Positions 43,808 to 52,746 of a stretch of 64,000 nucleotides of DNA are shown here, piece after piece. Where the stretch lies: positions 5,437,501-5,501,500 of the forward strand of contig NZ_CP027762.1 of the NCBI RefSeq assembly GCF_003852315.1. Direction: 5' to 3'. Origin of the DNA: Pseudomonas sp. LBUM920. GTDB taxonomy: Bacteria; Pseudomonadota; Gammaproteobacteria; Pseudomonadales; Pseudomonadaceae. The translations under genes and the position numbers were made by a program. Within the stretch, counting starts at the first letter, position 1, and each line of letters starts with the position of its first letter. The notes below the pieces were generated by a model. That model worked only from the letters and a program-made list of their open reading frames with translations, searched no databases and had not been told where the DNA came from.

Positions 43808-44879
43808 ACGGCAGGATGTCGCCCTCACGTCCCTCGCGCACCTTCACCGCCCAATCCGGATCCACCAGCAAGGCACGGCCCACGGCGACCAGGTCGAACT
43901 CGTCGTTATTGAGGCGCTCCAGCAGCTTTTCCAGGCTGGCCGGCTGCGCGACCTTGTCGGTGTTGACCATGAACTGCAGGAACTCGCCGTCCAGGCCGAC
44001 GCTGCCAACGGTGATGGTCGGCTTGCCGGTGAGCTGGCGCGTCCAACCGGCCAGGTTGAGGTCGGAACCTTCGAATTCCGGCTCCCAGAAACGACGCGTT
44101 GAGCAGTGGAAAATATCCACACCCGCGTCGGACAACGGCTTGAGGAACTCACCCAGCGCCTCGGGTGTTTGCACCAGGCGCGCAGTGTAGTCCTGCTGCT
44201 TCCACTGCGAGAAACGCAGGATGATCGGGAAGTCCGGGCCTACGGCGGCGCGGGTGGCCTGGATCAGTTCGATGGCAAAACGCGAACGGTTGGCCAGACT
44301 GCCACCGTATTCGTCGGTACGCTGGTTGCTGCCTTCCCAGAAGAACTGGTCGACCAGGTAACCGTGGGCGCCGTGGATCTCCACGCCGTCCATGCCGATG
44401 CGCTGGGCATCCTTGGCGGCTTGGGCGAAGGCATTGATCACGTCCTGGATGTCCTGGGTGGTCATGCCGTGGACGACCACATTGCCGTCCTTGAGTTTTT
44501 CCATCGGGCCGTAGGCCGGGACGCTGGCGTCAGGCTCGGTGCCGATACGGCGCACGCTGCCCACGTGCCAAAGTTGCGGCACGATCTTGCCGCCTTCGGC
44601 GTGTACGGCGTCGACCACTTTCTTCCAGCCAGCCAGCGCGGCCTCACCGTAAAAATGCGGAACGTTCGGGTAACCGTTGGAGGCCTGATGACCGACCACG
44701 GTACCTTCGGTGATGATCAGGCCCACGCCGGCGGCGGCACGGCGGCGGTAGTATTCGATGACCTTGGCATTGGGCACGCCACCCGGCGAAAACGAACGCG
44801 TCATGGGCGCCATGACCACGCGGGTCGACAGTTGCAGTGCACCGAGCTGGAAAGGTTTGAACAAGGCTTGGACAGGCAT
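43776..44879 (-). CDS. old yellow enzyme / N-ethylmaleimide reductase
   Basis: 367 residues, FMN-binding TIM barrel. VMAPMTRS near 22 and LWHVGSVRR near 103 contact FMN, the HGAHGYLVDQFF loop near 180 binds the substrate and NRTDEYGGS follows. Reduces activated alkenes and nitro-esters with NAD(P)H; XenA/XenB of pseudomonads are close kin. Could be either a stress-response or a catabolic reductase. Confidence 0.92.
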   Translation of the reverse strand: MPVQALFKPFQLGALQLSTRVVMAPMTRSFSPGGVPNAKVIEYYRRRAAAGVGLIITEGTVVGHQASNGYPNVPHFYGEAALAGWKKVVDAVHAEGGKIVPQLWHVGSVRRIGTEPDASVPAYGPMEKLKDGNVVVHGMTTQDIQDVINAFAQAAKDAQRIGMDGVEIHGAHGYLVDQFFWEGSNQRTDEYGGSLANRSRFAIELIQATRAAVGPDFPIILRFSQWKQQDYTARLVQTPEALGEFLKPLSDAGVDIFHCSTRRFWEPEFEGSDLNLAGWTRQLTGKPTITVGSVGLDGEFLQFMVNTDKVAQPASLEKLLERLNNDEFDLVAVGRALLVDPDWAVKVREGREGDILPFSREALTTLV

Positions 44880-45002
44880 GGGAGCACTCCGCGGAAGAGG
44901 TATTTATGATGCGGATAATATGAGCAGTGTGCAGCGCCTGAAAGCACTATTGATCTGGGTGATTAAGGGGTAAAAGTCAGGAAGTGAATCACCAAAAAAC
45001 TC

Positions 45003-45132
45003 TTGGCGAGCGGGGCTGCCCCGCGTTGGGCGGCGCAGCAGCCCCATTTGAAGCCAGCGCGTTTATCGGCTTAATGGCGGTGTCTGTTTTGGGCTGCTTG
45101 GCAGCCCAACGCGGGGCAAGCCCGCTCGCCAC
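45003..45132. repeat. REP pair (GGCGAGCGGGCTTG type)
   Basis: GGCGAGCGGGGCTGCCCCGC at left is mirrored by GCGGGGCAAGCCCGCTCGCC at right. It accounts for most of the 306-base gap between the old-yellow-enzyme and glutathione peroxidase genes; nothing else is visible there. Confidence 0.8.
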
Positions 45133-45186
45133 AACAAGCGCGCTTGTCACAGAAGCGCACTCGCCGATAAAAACCTTTGGTGGCGT

Positions 45187-45669
45187 TCAGCTCAGGGCTT
45201 TTTCGATGGCCTGCACGATTGTCGGATCATCCGGCGCGGTACGCGGCGAGAATCGAGCCAGCACTCGCCCGTCCTTGCCTAGCAGGAACTTCTCGAAGTT
45301 CCAGGTGATATCCCCAGGAAACTCGGCGCCCTCGCCCGCCAGTAAACGGTAGAGCTGGTGGCGATCGTGGCCGTTGACGTCGAGCTTGCTGCCCAACGGG
45401 AAGGTCACACCGTAGTTCACGTTGCAGAACGCCTGGATTTCTTCCTCGGTGCCCGGTTCCTGGCCCGCAAACTGGTTGCACGGCAGGCCCAATACGGTAA
45501 ACCCCTGGCCCTTGTACTGCTGATAGAGGTTTTCCAACGCCGCGTATTGCGGGGTCAAGCCACATTTGGAGGCCACATTCACCACCAGCACAACTTGCCC
45601 CTTGAAGGGCGCCAGCGGTAGCTCTTGACCGTCCAAAGCTTTGAGTTTCAGGTCGTGGAAAGCACTCAT
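45187..45669 (-). CDS. glutathione peroxidase
   Basis: 160 residues from MSAFHDLKLKALDG; a GTG further up is less likely. Catalytic triad: cysteine in NVASKCGLTPQY near 36 (no selenocysteine), glutamine in LPCNQFAGQEPG near 70 and tryptophan in ITWNFEKFLLG near 125. Reduces hydroperoxides, probably with thioredoxin in bacteria. Confidence 0.95.
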   Translation of the reverse strand: MSAFHDLKLKALDGQELPLAPFKGQVVLVVNVASKCGLTPQYAALENLYQQYKGQGFTVLGLPCNQFAGQEPGTEEEIQAFCNVNYGVTFPLGSKLDVNGHDRHQLYRLLAGEGAEFPGDITWNFEKFLLGKDGRVLARFSPRTAPDDPTIVQAIEKALS

Positions 45670-45769
45670 GACGAACTCCAGATATCCCATGTTCTTCGCA
45701 TTGCGGCCGTTCGAGATTACAGACTGCAGCCTGCAATCATAGACGCCGATTACAAAACTCGCCTGTCGG

Positions 45770-46234
45770 CTACTGAGCGGTCGGCCACGGCAAAATCGGA
45801 ATCGCCGTGACTGCGTTTTGCGGGCTGCCTTCGATCAAACGGTCGCTGTAAACCAGGTAAACCAGGGTATTGCGCTTCTTGTCGAGGAAGCGCACCACCT
45901 GCATGGTCTTGAACACCAGCGAGGTGCGTTCCTTGAACACTTCGTCGCCATCCTTGAGTTCACCCTTGAAGTGAATCGGGCCAACCTGGCGGCAGGCGAT
46001 CGAGGCTTCGGCGCGGTCCTCGGCCAGGCCCAGGCCGCCTTTGACGCCGCCCGTCTTGGCGCGCGACAGGTAGCAGGTCACACCATCAACCTTGGGATCA
46101 TCAAACGCCTCGACCACGATCCGGTCGTTGGGCCCGACAAACTTGAACACCGTCGATACCTGGCCAATTTCTTCAGCCGAGGCCAGCAGCGGCAGAGCCA
46201 GCAACAGGCCGAGTACTCCGTTCATGACGCGCAT
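45770..46234 (-). CDS. creA: CreA-family periplasmic protein
   Basis: 154 residues with signal peptide MRVMNGVLGLLLALPLLASA. Conserved features: FKFVGPNDRIVVEAFDDP near 30, VTCYLSRAKTGG near 52 and DTLVYLVYS-type NTLVYLVYSDRLIEGSP near 121. Function of CreA is not known. Lies 16 bases after proB and could be co-transcribed with it. Confidence 0.92.
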   Translation of the reverse strand: MRVMNGVLGLLLALPLLASAEEIGQVSTVFKFVGPNDRIVVEAFDDPKVDGVTCYLSRAKTGGVKGGLGLAEDRAEASIACRQVGPIHFKGELKDGDEVFKERTSLVFKTMQVVRFLDKKRNTLVYLVYSDRLIEGSPQNAVTAIPILPWPTAQ

Positions 46235-46250
46235 CGTGTATTCCCTTTAT

Positions 46251-47369
46251 TTAGACCAGGATCAGGTTATCGCGGTGAACCAGCTCCGGTTCGGCCATGT
46301 ACCCTAATAGTCCGACAATCGCGTCAGACGATTGTCCAATGATTTTCTGCGCTTCAAGGGCGCTGTAGTTGGCCAGGCCACGGGCGATCTCACGACCGTC
46401 GGGCGCAACGCACACCACCATCTCGCCACGGCGGAAGCTGCCCTGCACCAGCTTGACACCCACTGGCAGCAGGCTCTTGTTGCCCTGGGACAGCGCCGAC
46501 ACGGCGCCATCGTCCAGCACCAGCGTGCCACGGGTTTGCAGGTGCCCGGCCAGCCACTGTTTTCGCGCCGCCAGCATGCCGCGTTCCGGCGACAGCAACG
46601 TGCCAATACGCTCACCGGCCTTGAGACGGTCCAGCACACGCTCCAGGCGCCCGCCGACGATGATGGTGTGCGCGCCGGAACGCGCGGCCAGGCGTGCAGC
46701 ACGCAGCTTGGTCTGCATGCCGCCACGGCCCAGCGCGCCGCCGACGCTGCCGGCCACGGCATCCAGCGCCGGGTCATCGGCGCGGGCTTCGTAGATCAGT
46801 TGGGCATCGGGGTTGTTGCGCGGGTCGGCGTCGAACATGCCGTCGCGGTCGGTGAGGATCACCAGCAGGTCGGCTTCCACCAGGTTGGCCACCAGCGCGG
46901 CCAGGGTGTCGTTGTCGCCGAAGCGGATTTCGTCGGTGACTACCGTGTCATTCTCGTTGATCACCGGGATCACTTTGAGCTCGACCAGCGCGCGCAGTGT
47001 GCTGCGGGCGTTGAGGTAACGCTTGCGGTCGGACAGGTCGTCGTGGGTCAGCAGGATCTGCGCCGTGTGGCGGCCATGTTCGGCAAAGCTGGATTCCCAG
47101 GCTTGCACCAGGCCCATCTGGCCGATGGCAGCGGCGGCTTGCAGCTCGTGCATCGCGCTGGGTCGCGCGGTCCAGCCGAGGCGGCTCATGCCGGCGGCAA
47201 CGGCCCCGGACGACACCAGCACCAACTCGACACCGGCCTCATGCAAGGCCACCATCTGCTCGACCCAGACGCTCATGGCTGCGCGATCCAGACCTTTGCC
47301 ATCCGCCGTCAGCAGCGCACTTCCGATCTTTACGACCCAGCGCTGCGCACCTGTCACTTTGCTCCGCAT
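46251..47369 (-). CDS. proB: glutamate 5-kinase
   Basis: 372 residues from MRSKVTGAQRWVVKIGS, the usual Pseudomonas length; two in-frame starts just upstream are possible. The amino-acid kinase domain (1-250) shows VVKIGSALLT, SSGAVAAGMSRLG and NENDTVVTDEIRFGDND. A C-terminal PUA domain follows. First step of proline synthesis: glutamate plus ATP to glutamyl phosphate. A terminator lies between obgE and proB, so proB probably has its own promoter. Confidence 0.96.
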   Translation of the reverse strand: MRSKVTGAQRWVVKIGSALLTADGKGLDRAAMSVWVEQMVALHEAGVELVLVSSGAVAAGMSRLGWTARPSAMHELQAAAAIGQMGLVQAWESSFAEHGRHTAQILLTHDDLSDRKRYLNARSTLRALVELKVIPVINENDTVVTDEIRFGDNDTLAALVANLVEADLLVILTDRDGMFDADPRNNPDAQLIYEARADDPALDAVAGSVGGALGRGGMQTKLRAARLAARSGAHTIIVGGRLERVLDRLKAGERIGTLLSPERGMLAARKQWLAGHLQTRGTLVLDDGAVSALSQGNKSLLPVGVKLVQGSFRRGEMVVCVAPDGREIARGLANYSALEAQKIIGQSSDAIVGLLGYMAEPELVHRDNLILV

Positions 47370-47460
47370 CATCTTCAACCTTAGATTGAGGGCTGCGCGA
47401 CCCAGCGCGGCCCATAACGTTATTCGTGACTACTTTAGTGACTACCCGTATACCCAGATA

Positions 47461-47487
47461 CCAAAACGCCGCTCGAGTGAGCGGCGC
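47461..47487 (-). terminator. intrinsic terminator between obgE and proB
   Basis: CGCCGCTC at 47467-47474 pairs with GAGCGGCG at 47479-47486; on the minus strand it is followed by four T residues. It separates obgE from proB. Confidence 0.8.
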
Positions 47488-47506
47488 TTAAGTTTACTGC
47501 AACGAA

Positions 47507-48730
47507 TCAGTCGCGCACGTAAATGATTTCCGGACCGTCTTCATCATCCACGTCTTCTTCGTCCCAATCATCGTCGCCGATGTCATGGACCGACTTCACG
47601 CCGCTGCGGCGCAGGGCACGCTGGTCATCCAGGGCTTGCAGCTGGGCACGGGCTTCGTCTTCGATCTGTTGATCGAGCTCGGCGAGTTCGGCCTTGAATA
47701 CCGGGTCGGCCGCCAGGCGGTCGGCGCGGTCTTCCAGGTAGCGCATGATGTCGCGGGTCAGGCGCTCGGTGCCTTCTTTGGCGATGGCCGAGATCACGTA
47801 GACCGGACCTTCCCACTCCAGGCGATCGACGATTTCCTTGACGCGCTCTTCGTGCTCTTCTTCCAGGATCTGGTCGCACTTGTTGAGCACCAACCAACGA
47901 TCGCGCTCGGCCAGGGCCGGGCTGAACTTGGTCAGTTCGCTGACGATCACTTCGGCGGCGTCCGGTGCGCTGGTGTCATCCAGCGGCGCCATGTCGACGA
48001 GGTGCAGCAGCAAACGGGTACGCGACAAGTGCTTGAGGAAGCGAATCCCCAGGCCGGCGCCATCGGAAGCACCTTCGATCAAGCCTGGAATGTCGGCGAT
48101 CACGAAGCTTTTCCAGCGGTCCACGCTGACCACGCCCAGGTTTGGCACCAGGGTGGTGAACGGGTAGTCGGCGACTTTCGGTTTGGCGGCCGAGACCGAG
48201 CGGATGAAGGTACTTTTGCCGGCATTCGGCAGGCCCAAGAGGCCGACGTCTGCCAGTACTTTCATTTCCAGCTTGAGGTCACGCTGCTCGCCCGGCTTGC
48301 CCGGCGTGGTCTGGCGTGGTGCACGGTTGGTACTGGACTTGAATCGGGTGTTACCCAGACCGTGCCAGCCGCCCTGCACAACCATCAGTTTCTGGCCGGC
48401 CTTGGTCAGGTCGCCAATCACTTCCTGGGTGGCCGAGTCGATGATTGTGGTGCCGACCGGTACGCGCAGCACCAGGTCTTCGCCTTTTTTACCGGTGCAG
48501 TCGGTGCTGCCGCCGTTGGAGCCACGCTCGGCATCGAAGTGCCGGGTGTAACGGTAGTCGACCAGGGTGTTGAGGTTTTCGTCGGCCATCATGTAGATGG
48601 AACCGCCGTCACCGCCATCACCACCGTTGGGGCCACCGTTTTCGATGAATTTTTCGCGACGGAAACTCATGCAACCGTTACCGCCGTCGCCTGCTTTTAC
48701 TCGGATGGAAACTTCATCAACGAACTTCAT
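47507..48730 (-). CDS. obgE: GTPase ObgE/CgtA
   Basis: 407 residues. Glycine-rich OBG domain (1-158) with GDGGNGCMSFRREKF and GGDGGDGGSIYM, then the G domain with G1 GLPNAGKST near 166 and DIPGLIEGASDGAGLG near 213 and NKCD near 283. The C-terminal tail is very acidic (DDDWDEEDVDDEDGPE). Ribosome-assembly GTPase and stringent-response factor. Follows rplU-rpmA as in most gamma-proteobacteria. Confidence 0.98.
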   Translation of the reverse strand: MKFVDEVSIRVKAGDGGNGCMSFRREKFIENGGPNGGDGGDGGSIYMMADENLNTLVDYRYTRHFDAERGSNGGSTDCTGKKGEDLVLRVPVGTTIIDSATQEVIGDLTKAGQKLMVVQGGWHGLGNTRFKSSTNRAPRQTTPGKPGEQRDLKLEMKVLADVGLLGLPNAGKSTFIRSVSAAKPKVADYPFTTLVPNLGVVSVDRWKSFVIADIPGLIEGASDGAGLGIRFLKHLSRTRLLLHLVDMAPLDDTSAPDAAEVIVSELTKFSPALAERDRWLVLNKCDQILEEEHEERVKEIVDRLEWEGPVYVISAIAKEGTERLTRDIMRYLEDRADRLAADPVFKAELAELDQQIEDEARAQLQALDDQRALRRSGVKSVHDIGDDDWDEEDVDDEDGPEIIYVRD

Positions 48731-48878
48731 AACAAAACGCCTCTCGTCGCATGGACGAGCTTAAGAAACCAAGACATAAGACTCTTGCAAAAATGAGCGC
48801 AGCGACCTCAAACAATGACCGCCTATCCAGCGCCTGAGCTCATTACAAACAGCTTTGCAAGAGACTCACTCCACAAAC

Positions 48879-48909
48879 GAAAAAGCCCCGTCGCGAGACA
48901 GGGCTTTTC
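48879..48909 (-). terminator. intrinsic terminator after rpmA
   Basis: GAAAAAGCCC / GGGCTTTTC around a twelve-base loop, 15 bases past the rpmA stop on the minus strand. It separates rplU-rpmA from obgE, so part of the transcription stops before obgE. Confidence 0.8.
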
Positions 48910-48923
48910 CAGCGATCGCGCAA

Positions 48924-49181
48924 TTAAGCGGCGACAACGCTCACGTAACGGCGGTTGAAAGCGCCTTTTACTTCAAACTTGATCACGCCTTCGATTTTAG
49001 CGAAGAGGGTGTGATCTTTACCCATGCCAACACCGTAACCGGCGTGGAATTGGGTGCCGCGCTGACGCACGATGATGTTGCCCGGAATGATTTTCTGGCC
49101 GCCATACATCTTCACGCCAAGGCGTTTGGCTTCTGAGTCGCGACCGTTACGGGTACTACCACCAGCTTTTTTGTGTGCCAT
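48924..49181 (-). CDS. rpmA: 50S ribosomal protein L27
   Basis: 85 residues starting MAHKKAGGSTRNGRDSEAKR, the invariant L27 N terminus, then GGQKIIPGNIIVRQRGT and YGVGMGKDHTLFA. The N terminus reaches the peptidyl-transferase centre. It follows rplU by 34 bases. Confidence 0.99.
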   Translation of the reverse strand: MAHKKAGGSTRNGRDSEAKRLGVKMYGGQKIIPGNIIVRQRGTQFHAGYGVGMGKDHTLFAKIEGVIKFEVKGAFNRRYVSVVAA

Positions 49182-49215
49182 GAGTCAATTCTCCTAGTGA
49201 GGAATTAGGCTGAAA

Positions 49216-49530
49216 TTAAGCCTGAATACCGGTGATTTTGATCTCGGTGTACCACTGGCGGTGGCCCATACGCTTCATGTGGTGCTTACGACGACGGAAC
49301 TTGATGATGCGGACTTTATCGTGACGACCTTGGGAGATCACTTCAGCCACAACGGTAGCGCCAGCAACAACTGGAGCGCCGATGTTCACGTCATCGCCAT
49401 TGGCGACCAACAGAACGCGATCAAAGGTAACGGATTCGCCAGTGGCGACTTCCAGTTTTTCGATCTTCAGGTATTCACCTGGGGCGACCTTGTATTGCTT
49501 GCCACCAGTAACAATTACTGCGTACGACAT
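49216..49530 (-). CDS. rplU: 50S ribosomal protein L21
   Basis: 104 residues from MSYAVIVTGGKQYKVAPGE, with the C-terminal KFRRRKHHMKRMGHRQ rRNA-binding segment. The longer open frame upstream is a read-through of the leader. Preceded by a well-formed promoter at 49662-49690 and followed by rpmA. Confidence 0.99.
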   Translation of the reverse strand: MSYAVIVTGGKQYKVAPGEYLKIEKLEVATGESVTFDRVLLVANGDDVNIGAPVVAGATVVAEVISQGRHDKVRIIKFRRRKHHMKRMGHRQWYTEIKITGIQA

Positions 49531-49661
49531 GGTATTTCTCCGATAATCCTGCTCACCCAGCGCTTTATAAGAAGAGGTATTGGCTGGCATGGCTGCATGG
49601 GATGGACGTCCCGAATGCAATTGCGTAAGGCAGGTGCTGCCCAGGAAGTTCAGGGTGCGCG

Positions 49662-49690
49662 ATTGTACGCAAGGCAACGGAGCGTTGCAA
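49662..49690 (-). promoter_or_regulatory. sigma-70 promoter of rplU-rpmA
   Basis: Minus strand: TTGCAA, 17-base spacer, TACAAT. It would start transcription about 125 bases before the rplU start, leaving a leader long enough for L21-dependent feedback. Confidence 0.7.
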
Positions 49691-49708
49691 GAGGCCGTCT
49701 ATCGCGCC

Positions 49709-49737
49709 TTGACACCCGGGGGTGAGGGTCCTAGCAT
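49709..49737 (+). promoter_or_regulatory. sigma-70 promoter of ispB
   Basis: TTGACA, 17-base spacer, TAGCAT, ending 33 bases before the ispB start. It sits back-to-back with the rplU promoter. Confidence 0.7.
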
Positions 49738-49769
49738 GCCGCGCAACCCTTCTGGAGCGACTGTCGCTG

Positions 49770-50738
49770 ATGCAACCCCAAGCTTTCTACCGCGCGGTCG
49801 CGGACGATTTTAGCGCCGTCGACGGCATCATCAAGCAGCAGCTGACTTCTAAAGTGCCGCTGGTCTCCAAAATTGGCGACTACATTACGTCGGCGGGCGG
49901 CAAACGCCTGCGTCCTTTATTAGTGTTGCTGTGTGGCAAGGCCCTGGGCCGCGAAGGCGATGACCTGCGCCTGCTGGCCGCCACTATCGAATTCCTGCAC
50001 ACCGCCACCCTGCTGCATGACGACGTGGTCGACATGTCCGGCATGCGTCGTGGCCGTGAGACCGCCAATGCCATGTGGGGCAACGCCCCCAGCGTGTTGG
50101 TCGGCGACTTTCTGTACTCGCGCTCGTTCGAAATGATGGTCGAACTGGGCTCGATGCCGGTGATGAAGATTCTTTCACAAGCCACGCGCATCATCGCCGA
50201 AGGCGAAGTGTTGCAGCTGTCGAAGGTCCGCGACGCCAGCACCACCGAAGAAACCTACATGGAAGTGATCCGCGGCAAAACCGCGATGCTCTTCGAAGCC
50301 TCCACTCACAGTGCTGCCGCCCTGTGCGGCGCCACTGCCGAACAGGCCGAAGCCCTGCGCACCTTTGGCGATCACCTGGGCGTGGCGTTCCAGTTGGTGG
50401 ACGACCTGCTCGACTACAAGGGCGACGCCGAGACCCTGGGCAAGAACGTCGGTGACGACCTGGCAGAGGGCAAGCCGACCTTGCCGCTGATCTACACCAT
50501 GCGCGAAGGTACGCCAGAACAGGCCGCCCTGGTGCGCAAGGCGATCCAGAAAGGCGGGATCGAAAACCTGGAGGCCATCCGCGAAGCCGTTGAAGCTTCG
50601 GGCTCCCTGGAGTACACCGCGCAACTGGCGCGTGACTACGTCGCCCGCGCCATCAAGTGCCTTGAAGCCCTGCCTGCCAGTGAATACCGGGATGCCCTGG
50701 TCGAACTGAGTGAGTTCGCGGTCGCGCGTACGCACTGA
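49770..50738 (+). CDS. ispB: octaprenyl/all-trans-polyprenyl diphosphate synthase
   Basis: 322 residues from MQPQAFYRAVADDFSAVD. Aspartate-rich motifs LLHDDVVD near 82 and LVDDLLDY near 208 bind magnesium and the prenyl diphosphates; GGKRLRPLL near 45 contacts the chain. Makes the side chain of ubiquinone (nonaprenyl in Pseudomonas). Divergent from rplU, as in other pseudomonads. Confidence 0.97.
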   Translation: MQPQAFYRAVADDFSAVDGIIKQQLTSKVPLVSKIGDYITSAGGKRLRPLLVLLCGKALGREGDDLRLLAATIEFLHTATLLHDDVVDMSGMRRGRETANAMWGNAPSVLVGDFLYSRSFEMMVELGSMPVMKILSQATRIIAEGEVLQLSKVRDASTTEETYMEVIRGKTAMLFEASTHSAAALCGATAEQAEALRTFGDHLGVAFQLVDDLLDYKGDAETLGKNVGDDLAEGKPTLPLIYTMREGTPEQAALVRKAIQKGGIENLEAIREAVEASGSLEYTAQLARDYVARAIKCLEALPASEYRDALVELSEFAVARTH

Positions 50739-50760
50739 AGACGATTGATGGAGTGGGCTT

Positions 50761-50850
50761 GTGTGGGAGCGGGCTTGCTCGCGAAAACCGTGGTTCAGTG
50801 AGAAATATTTAGCTGATCCACCGCCTTCGCGAGTAACCCCGCTCCCACAT
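50761..50850. repeat. REP pair (GTGGGAGCGGGCTTGC type)
   Basis: GTGGGAGCGGGCTTGCTCGC mirrored by GCGAGTAACCCCGCTCCCAC, the right unit slightly diverged. Lies between ispB and the yjdM promoter. Confidence 0.8.
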
Positions 50851-50898
50851 CCAGATCCCACTGCCAACCCACTCCCCCGCTCGCGCCTCAAATCCCTA

Positions 50899-50904
50899 TA
50901 TAAT
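50899..50904 (+). promoter_or_regulatory. -10 element of yjdM
   Basis: Consensus TATAAT 38 bases before the GTG start. No good -35 sequence at the matching distance, so an activator or extended element may be needed. Confidence 0.45.
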
Positions 50905-50942
50905 GTGCGACTTTAGCCATTCCTGACTTTCAAGGAGCTTTA

Positions 50943-51284
50943 GTGAGCACGTTGCCACCCTGCCCAAAATGCAATTCCGAATACACCTACGAAGATGGCG
51001 CCCAGCTGATCTGCCCGGAATGCGCCCATGAGTGGTCCGCCAATGGCGAGGCCGAAGCAGCCGGTGATGAAACCGTGAAGAAAGACTCTGTAGGCAACGT
51101 CCTGCAAGACGGCGACACCATTACCGTGATCAAAGACCTCAAGGTCAAAGGCACGTCGCTGGTAGTCAAGGTCGGCACCAAGGTCAAGAACATCCGTCTG
51201 TGCGACGGCGACCACGATATCGACTGCAAGATCGACGGCATCGGCCCGATGAAACTCAAGTCCGAGTTCGTCCGTAAAGTCTGA
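50943..51284 (+). CDS. yjdM: zinc-ribbon protein YjdM (PhnA family)
   Basis: 113 residues from the GTG behind AAGGAGCTTTA. N-terminal zinc ribbon CPKCNSEY...CPECAHEW (cysteines near 7, 10, 27, 30), then an SH3-like domain with DGDTITVIKDLKVKG and IRLCDGDHDIDCKI. Formerly named PhnA but not a phosphonate hydrolase; function unknown. Confidence 0.92.
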   Translation: MSTLPPCPKCNSEYTYEDGAQLICPECAHEWSANGEAEAAGDETVKKDSVGNVLQDGDTITVIKDLKVKGTSLVVKVGTKVKNIRLCDGDHDIDCKIDGIGPMKLKSEFVRKV

Positions 51285-51401
51285 ATCTGCTGCATCCATC
51301 CCGCGCCCGCCGCGGGATGGCGTTTCGCCCTCAGCGTTGATCACGCGCAATATCCACACAGAAAAACCAGGAAACCGCCAATAGGCACTTGCTATTCTAC
51401 G

Positions 51402-51420
51402 AATAAGAATTATTCTCATT
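51402..51420 (+). promoter_or_regulatory. Fur box
   Basis: AATAAGAATTATTCTCATT is a close match to the 19-base Fur consensus GATAATGATAATCATTATC and shows the typical GAATTATTC core. It lies 25 bases before the small protein at 51445, so that gene should be derepressed by low iron. Confidence 0.7.
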
Positions 51421-51444
51421 GAAACTCATCAAGGAGAACGACTC

Positions 51445-51702
51445 ATGACTTATTTGATAGATGCCTGGCTGGACCGCCCACACCCCTACCTGCGAATCCT
51501 GCATCGGGAAACCGGAGAAGTCTGTGCAGTGCTGGAAGAAGAAGCGCTGAATGAACTGCAGGACCAGGGCGACCTGGACGTGAATGGCCTGAGTTCCAGT
51601 GAACCTGGGGTGCTGAAGGAAGTGGTGCGTAATCTGTTTCTGTTCTGCTATGCCCGAGCGTTGCGCCCGGCGACGGAGCTCAATGGCAAGTTCCATCCAT
51701 GA
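51445..51702 (+). CDS. Fur-controlled small protein, PA4570-like
   Basis: 85 residues starting MTYLIDAWLDRPHPYLRILH, ATG behind AAGGAGAACGACTC. No signal peptide, membrane span or known domain. Position between ispB and fklB equals that of PA4570 in P. aeruginosa, and the size fits, so I infer the same family. The Fur box just upstream ties it to iron starvation. Function unknown. Confidence 0.8.
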   Translation: MTYLIDAWLDRPHPYLRILHRETGEVCAVLEEEALNELQDQGDLDVNGLSSSEPGVLKEVVRNLFLFCYARALRPATELNGKFHP

Positions 51703-51723
51703 GCGAGCCAACACACAGGCCCC

Positions 51724-51811
51724 ATGTGGAAGCTGGCTTGCCTGCGATAGCCTCAACTCGGTAAGACGTCAGACCGAGTCGTCGCATGGCGGGCAAGCCC
51801 GGCTCCCACAT
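51724..51811. repeat. REP pair (diverged)
   Basis: GTGGAAGCTGGCTTGCCTGC mirrored by GCGGGCAAGCCCGGCTCCCAC-like end; also a nested inverted pair ACTCGGT / ACCGAGT in the centre. Lies between the small Fur-linked gene and fklB. Confidence 0.7.
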
Positions 51812-51837
51812 AAAGCCGATGCCAGTGCTATCAGGTC

Positions 51838-52455
51838 TTACAGAACGTCGAGCAGCTCGACGTCGAACACCAGAACGCTGTGCGGCGGGATGCTGCCAAC
51901 GCCTTGAGCGCCGTAAGCCAGTTCGCTCGGCACGTACAGACGCCATTTGCTGCCGGCATTCATCAATTGCAGGGCTTCGGTCCAGCCGGCGATCACGCCG
52001 CCAACCGGGAATTCTGCAGGCTGGCCGCGCTCGTAAGAGCTGTCGAACACAGTGCCGTCGATCAGCGTGCCGTGGTAGTGAGTACGCACTTGGTCTTCAC
52101 GGGTCGGCTTGGCGCCTGTACCGGCAGTCAATACTTCAAATTGCAGGCCGGAAGCCAGGGTAGTGATGCCATCACGCTTGGCGTTTTCAGCCAGGAACGC
52201 CAGGCCAGCGCCAGCCGCGGCTTCAGCCTTGGCAGCCGCTTCGGCTTGCATGATTTCACGGATAACTTTGAAGCTGGCCGCCATTTGCTCTTGGTCAACA
52301 CGGCTTGGTTTGCCTGCGAACGCGTCGGTCAGGCCAGCCAGGATGGCGTCGATGCTCACGCCCGGTGGCGGGTTGTCGCGCAGTTGGTCGCCCAACTGAC
52401 GGCCGATACCGTAGCTGACGCGGGTTTCGTCGGTGGACAGATTAACTTCGGACAT
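51838..52455 (-). CDS. fklB: FKBP-type peptidyl-prolyl isomerase
   Basis: 205 residues from MSEVNLSTDETRVSYGIG. N-terminal helical dimerisation domain (1-100) and C-terminal FKBP domain with VRTHYHGTLIDGTVFDSSYERG near 128 and the LVFDVELLDVL end. No signal peptide, so cytoplasmic (FklB rather than FkpA). Minus strand, convergent with the small protein before it. Confidence 0.95.
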   Translation of the reverse strand: MSEVNLSTDETRVSYGIGRQLGDQLRDNPPPGVSIDAILAGLTDAFAGKPSRVDQEQMAASFKVIREIMQAEAAAKAEAAAGAGLAFLAENAKRDGITTLASGLQFEVLTAGTGAKPTREDQVRTHYHGTLIDGTVFDSSYERGQPAEFPVGGVIAGWTEALQLMNAGSKWRLYVPSELAYGAQGVGSIPPHSVLVFDVELLDVL

Positions 52456-52746
52456 GAAGAGGCTCCGCTGTAGGGCCATTACGAAAAACGCTGTTTTGCG
52501 TGGCGGCCCTGAACTAAAAGGGCCAGCAGACTAGCACACAAGACCGGCCGATGATGAGCCCCCCATCCCCGGCCTCTGAGGGCCGGCAGGGAATGGATTG
52601 CTCCGCGGCGATGGCGACACTTCGTCGCACCCAGATTAAAAACATTTCAGAATCCCCCGCCTTCGCCGATACAGCCCTACACACTTTGGCTGGCTCAAAC
52701 AAAAAACACCGTCCAGCAGACACACATCATTCTTGCGGAGCATTCG

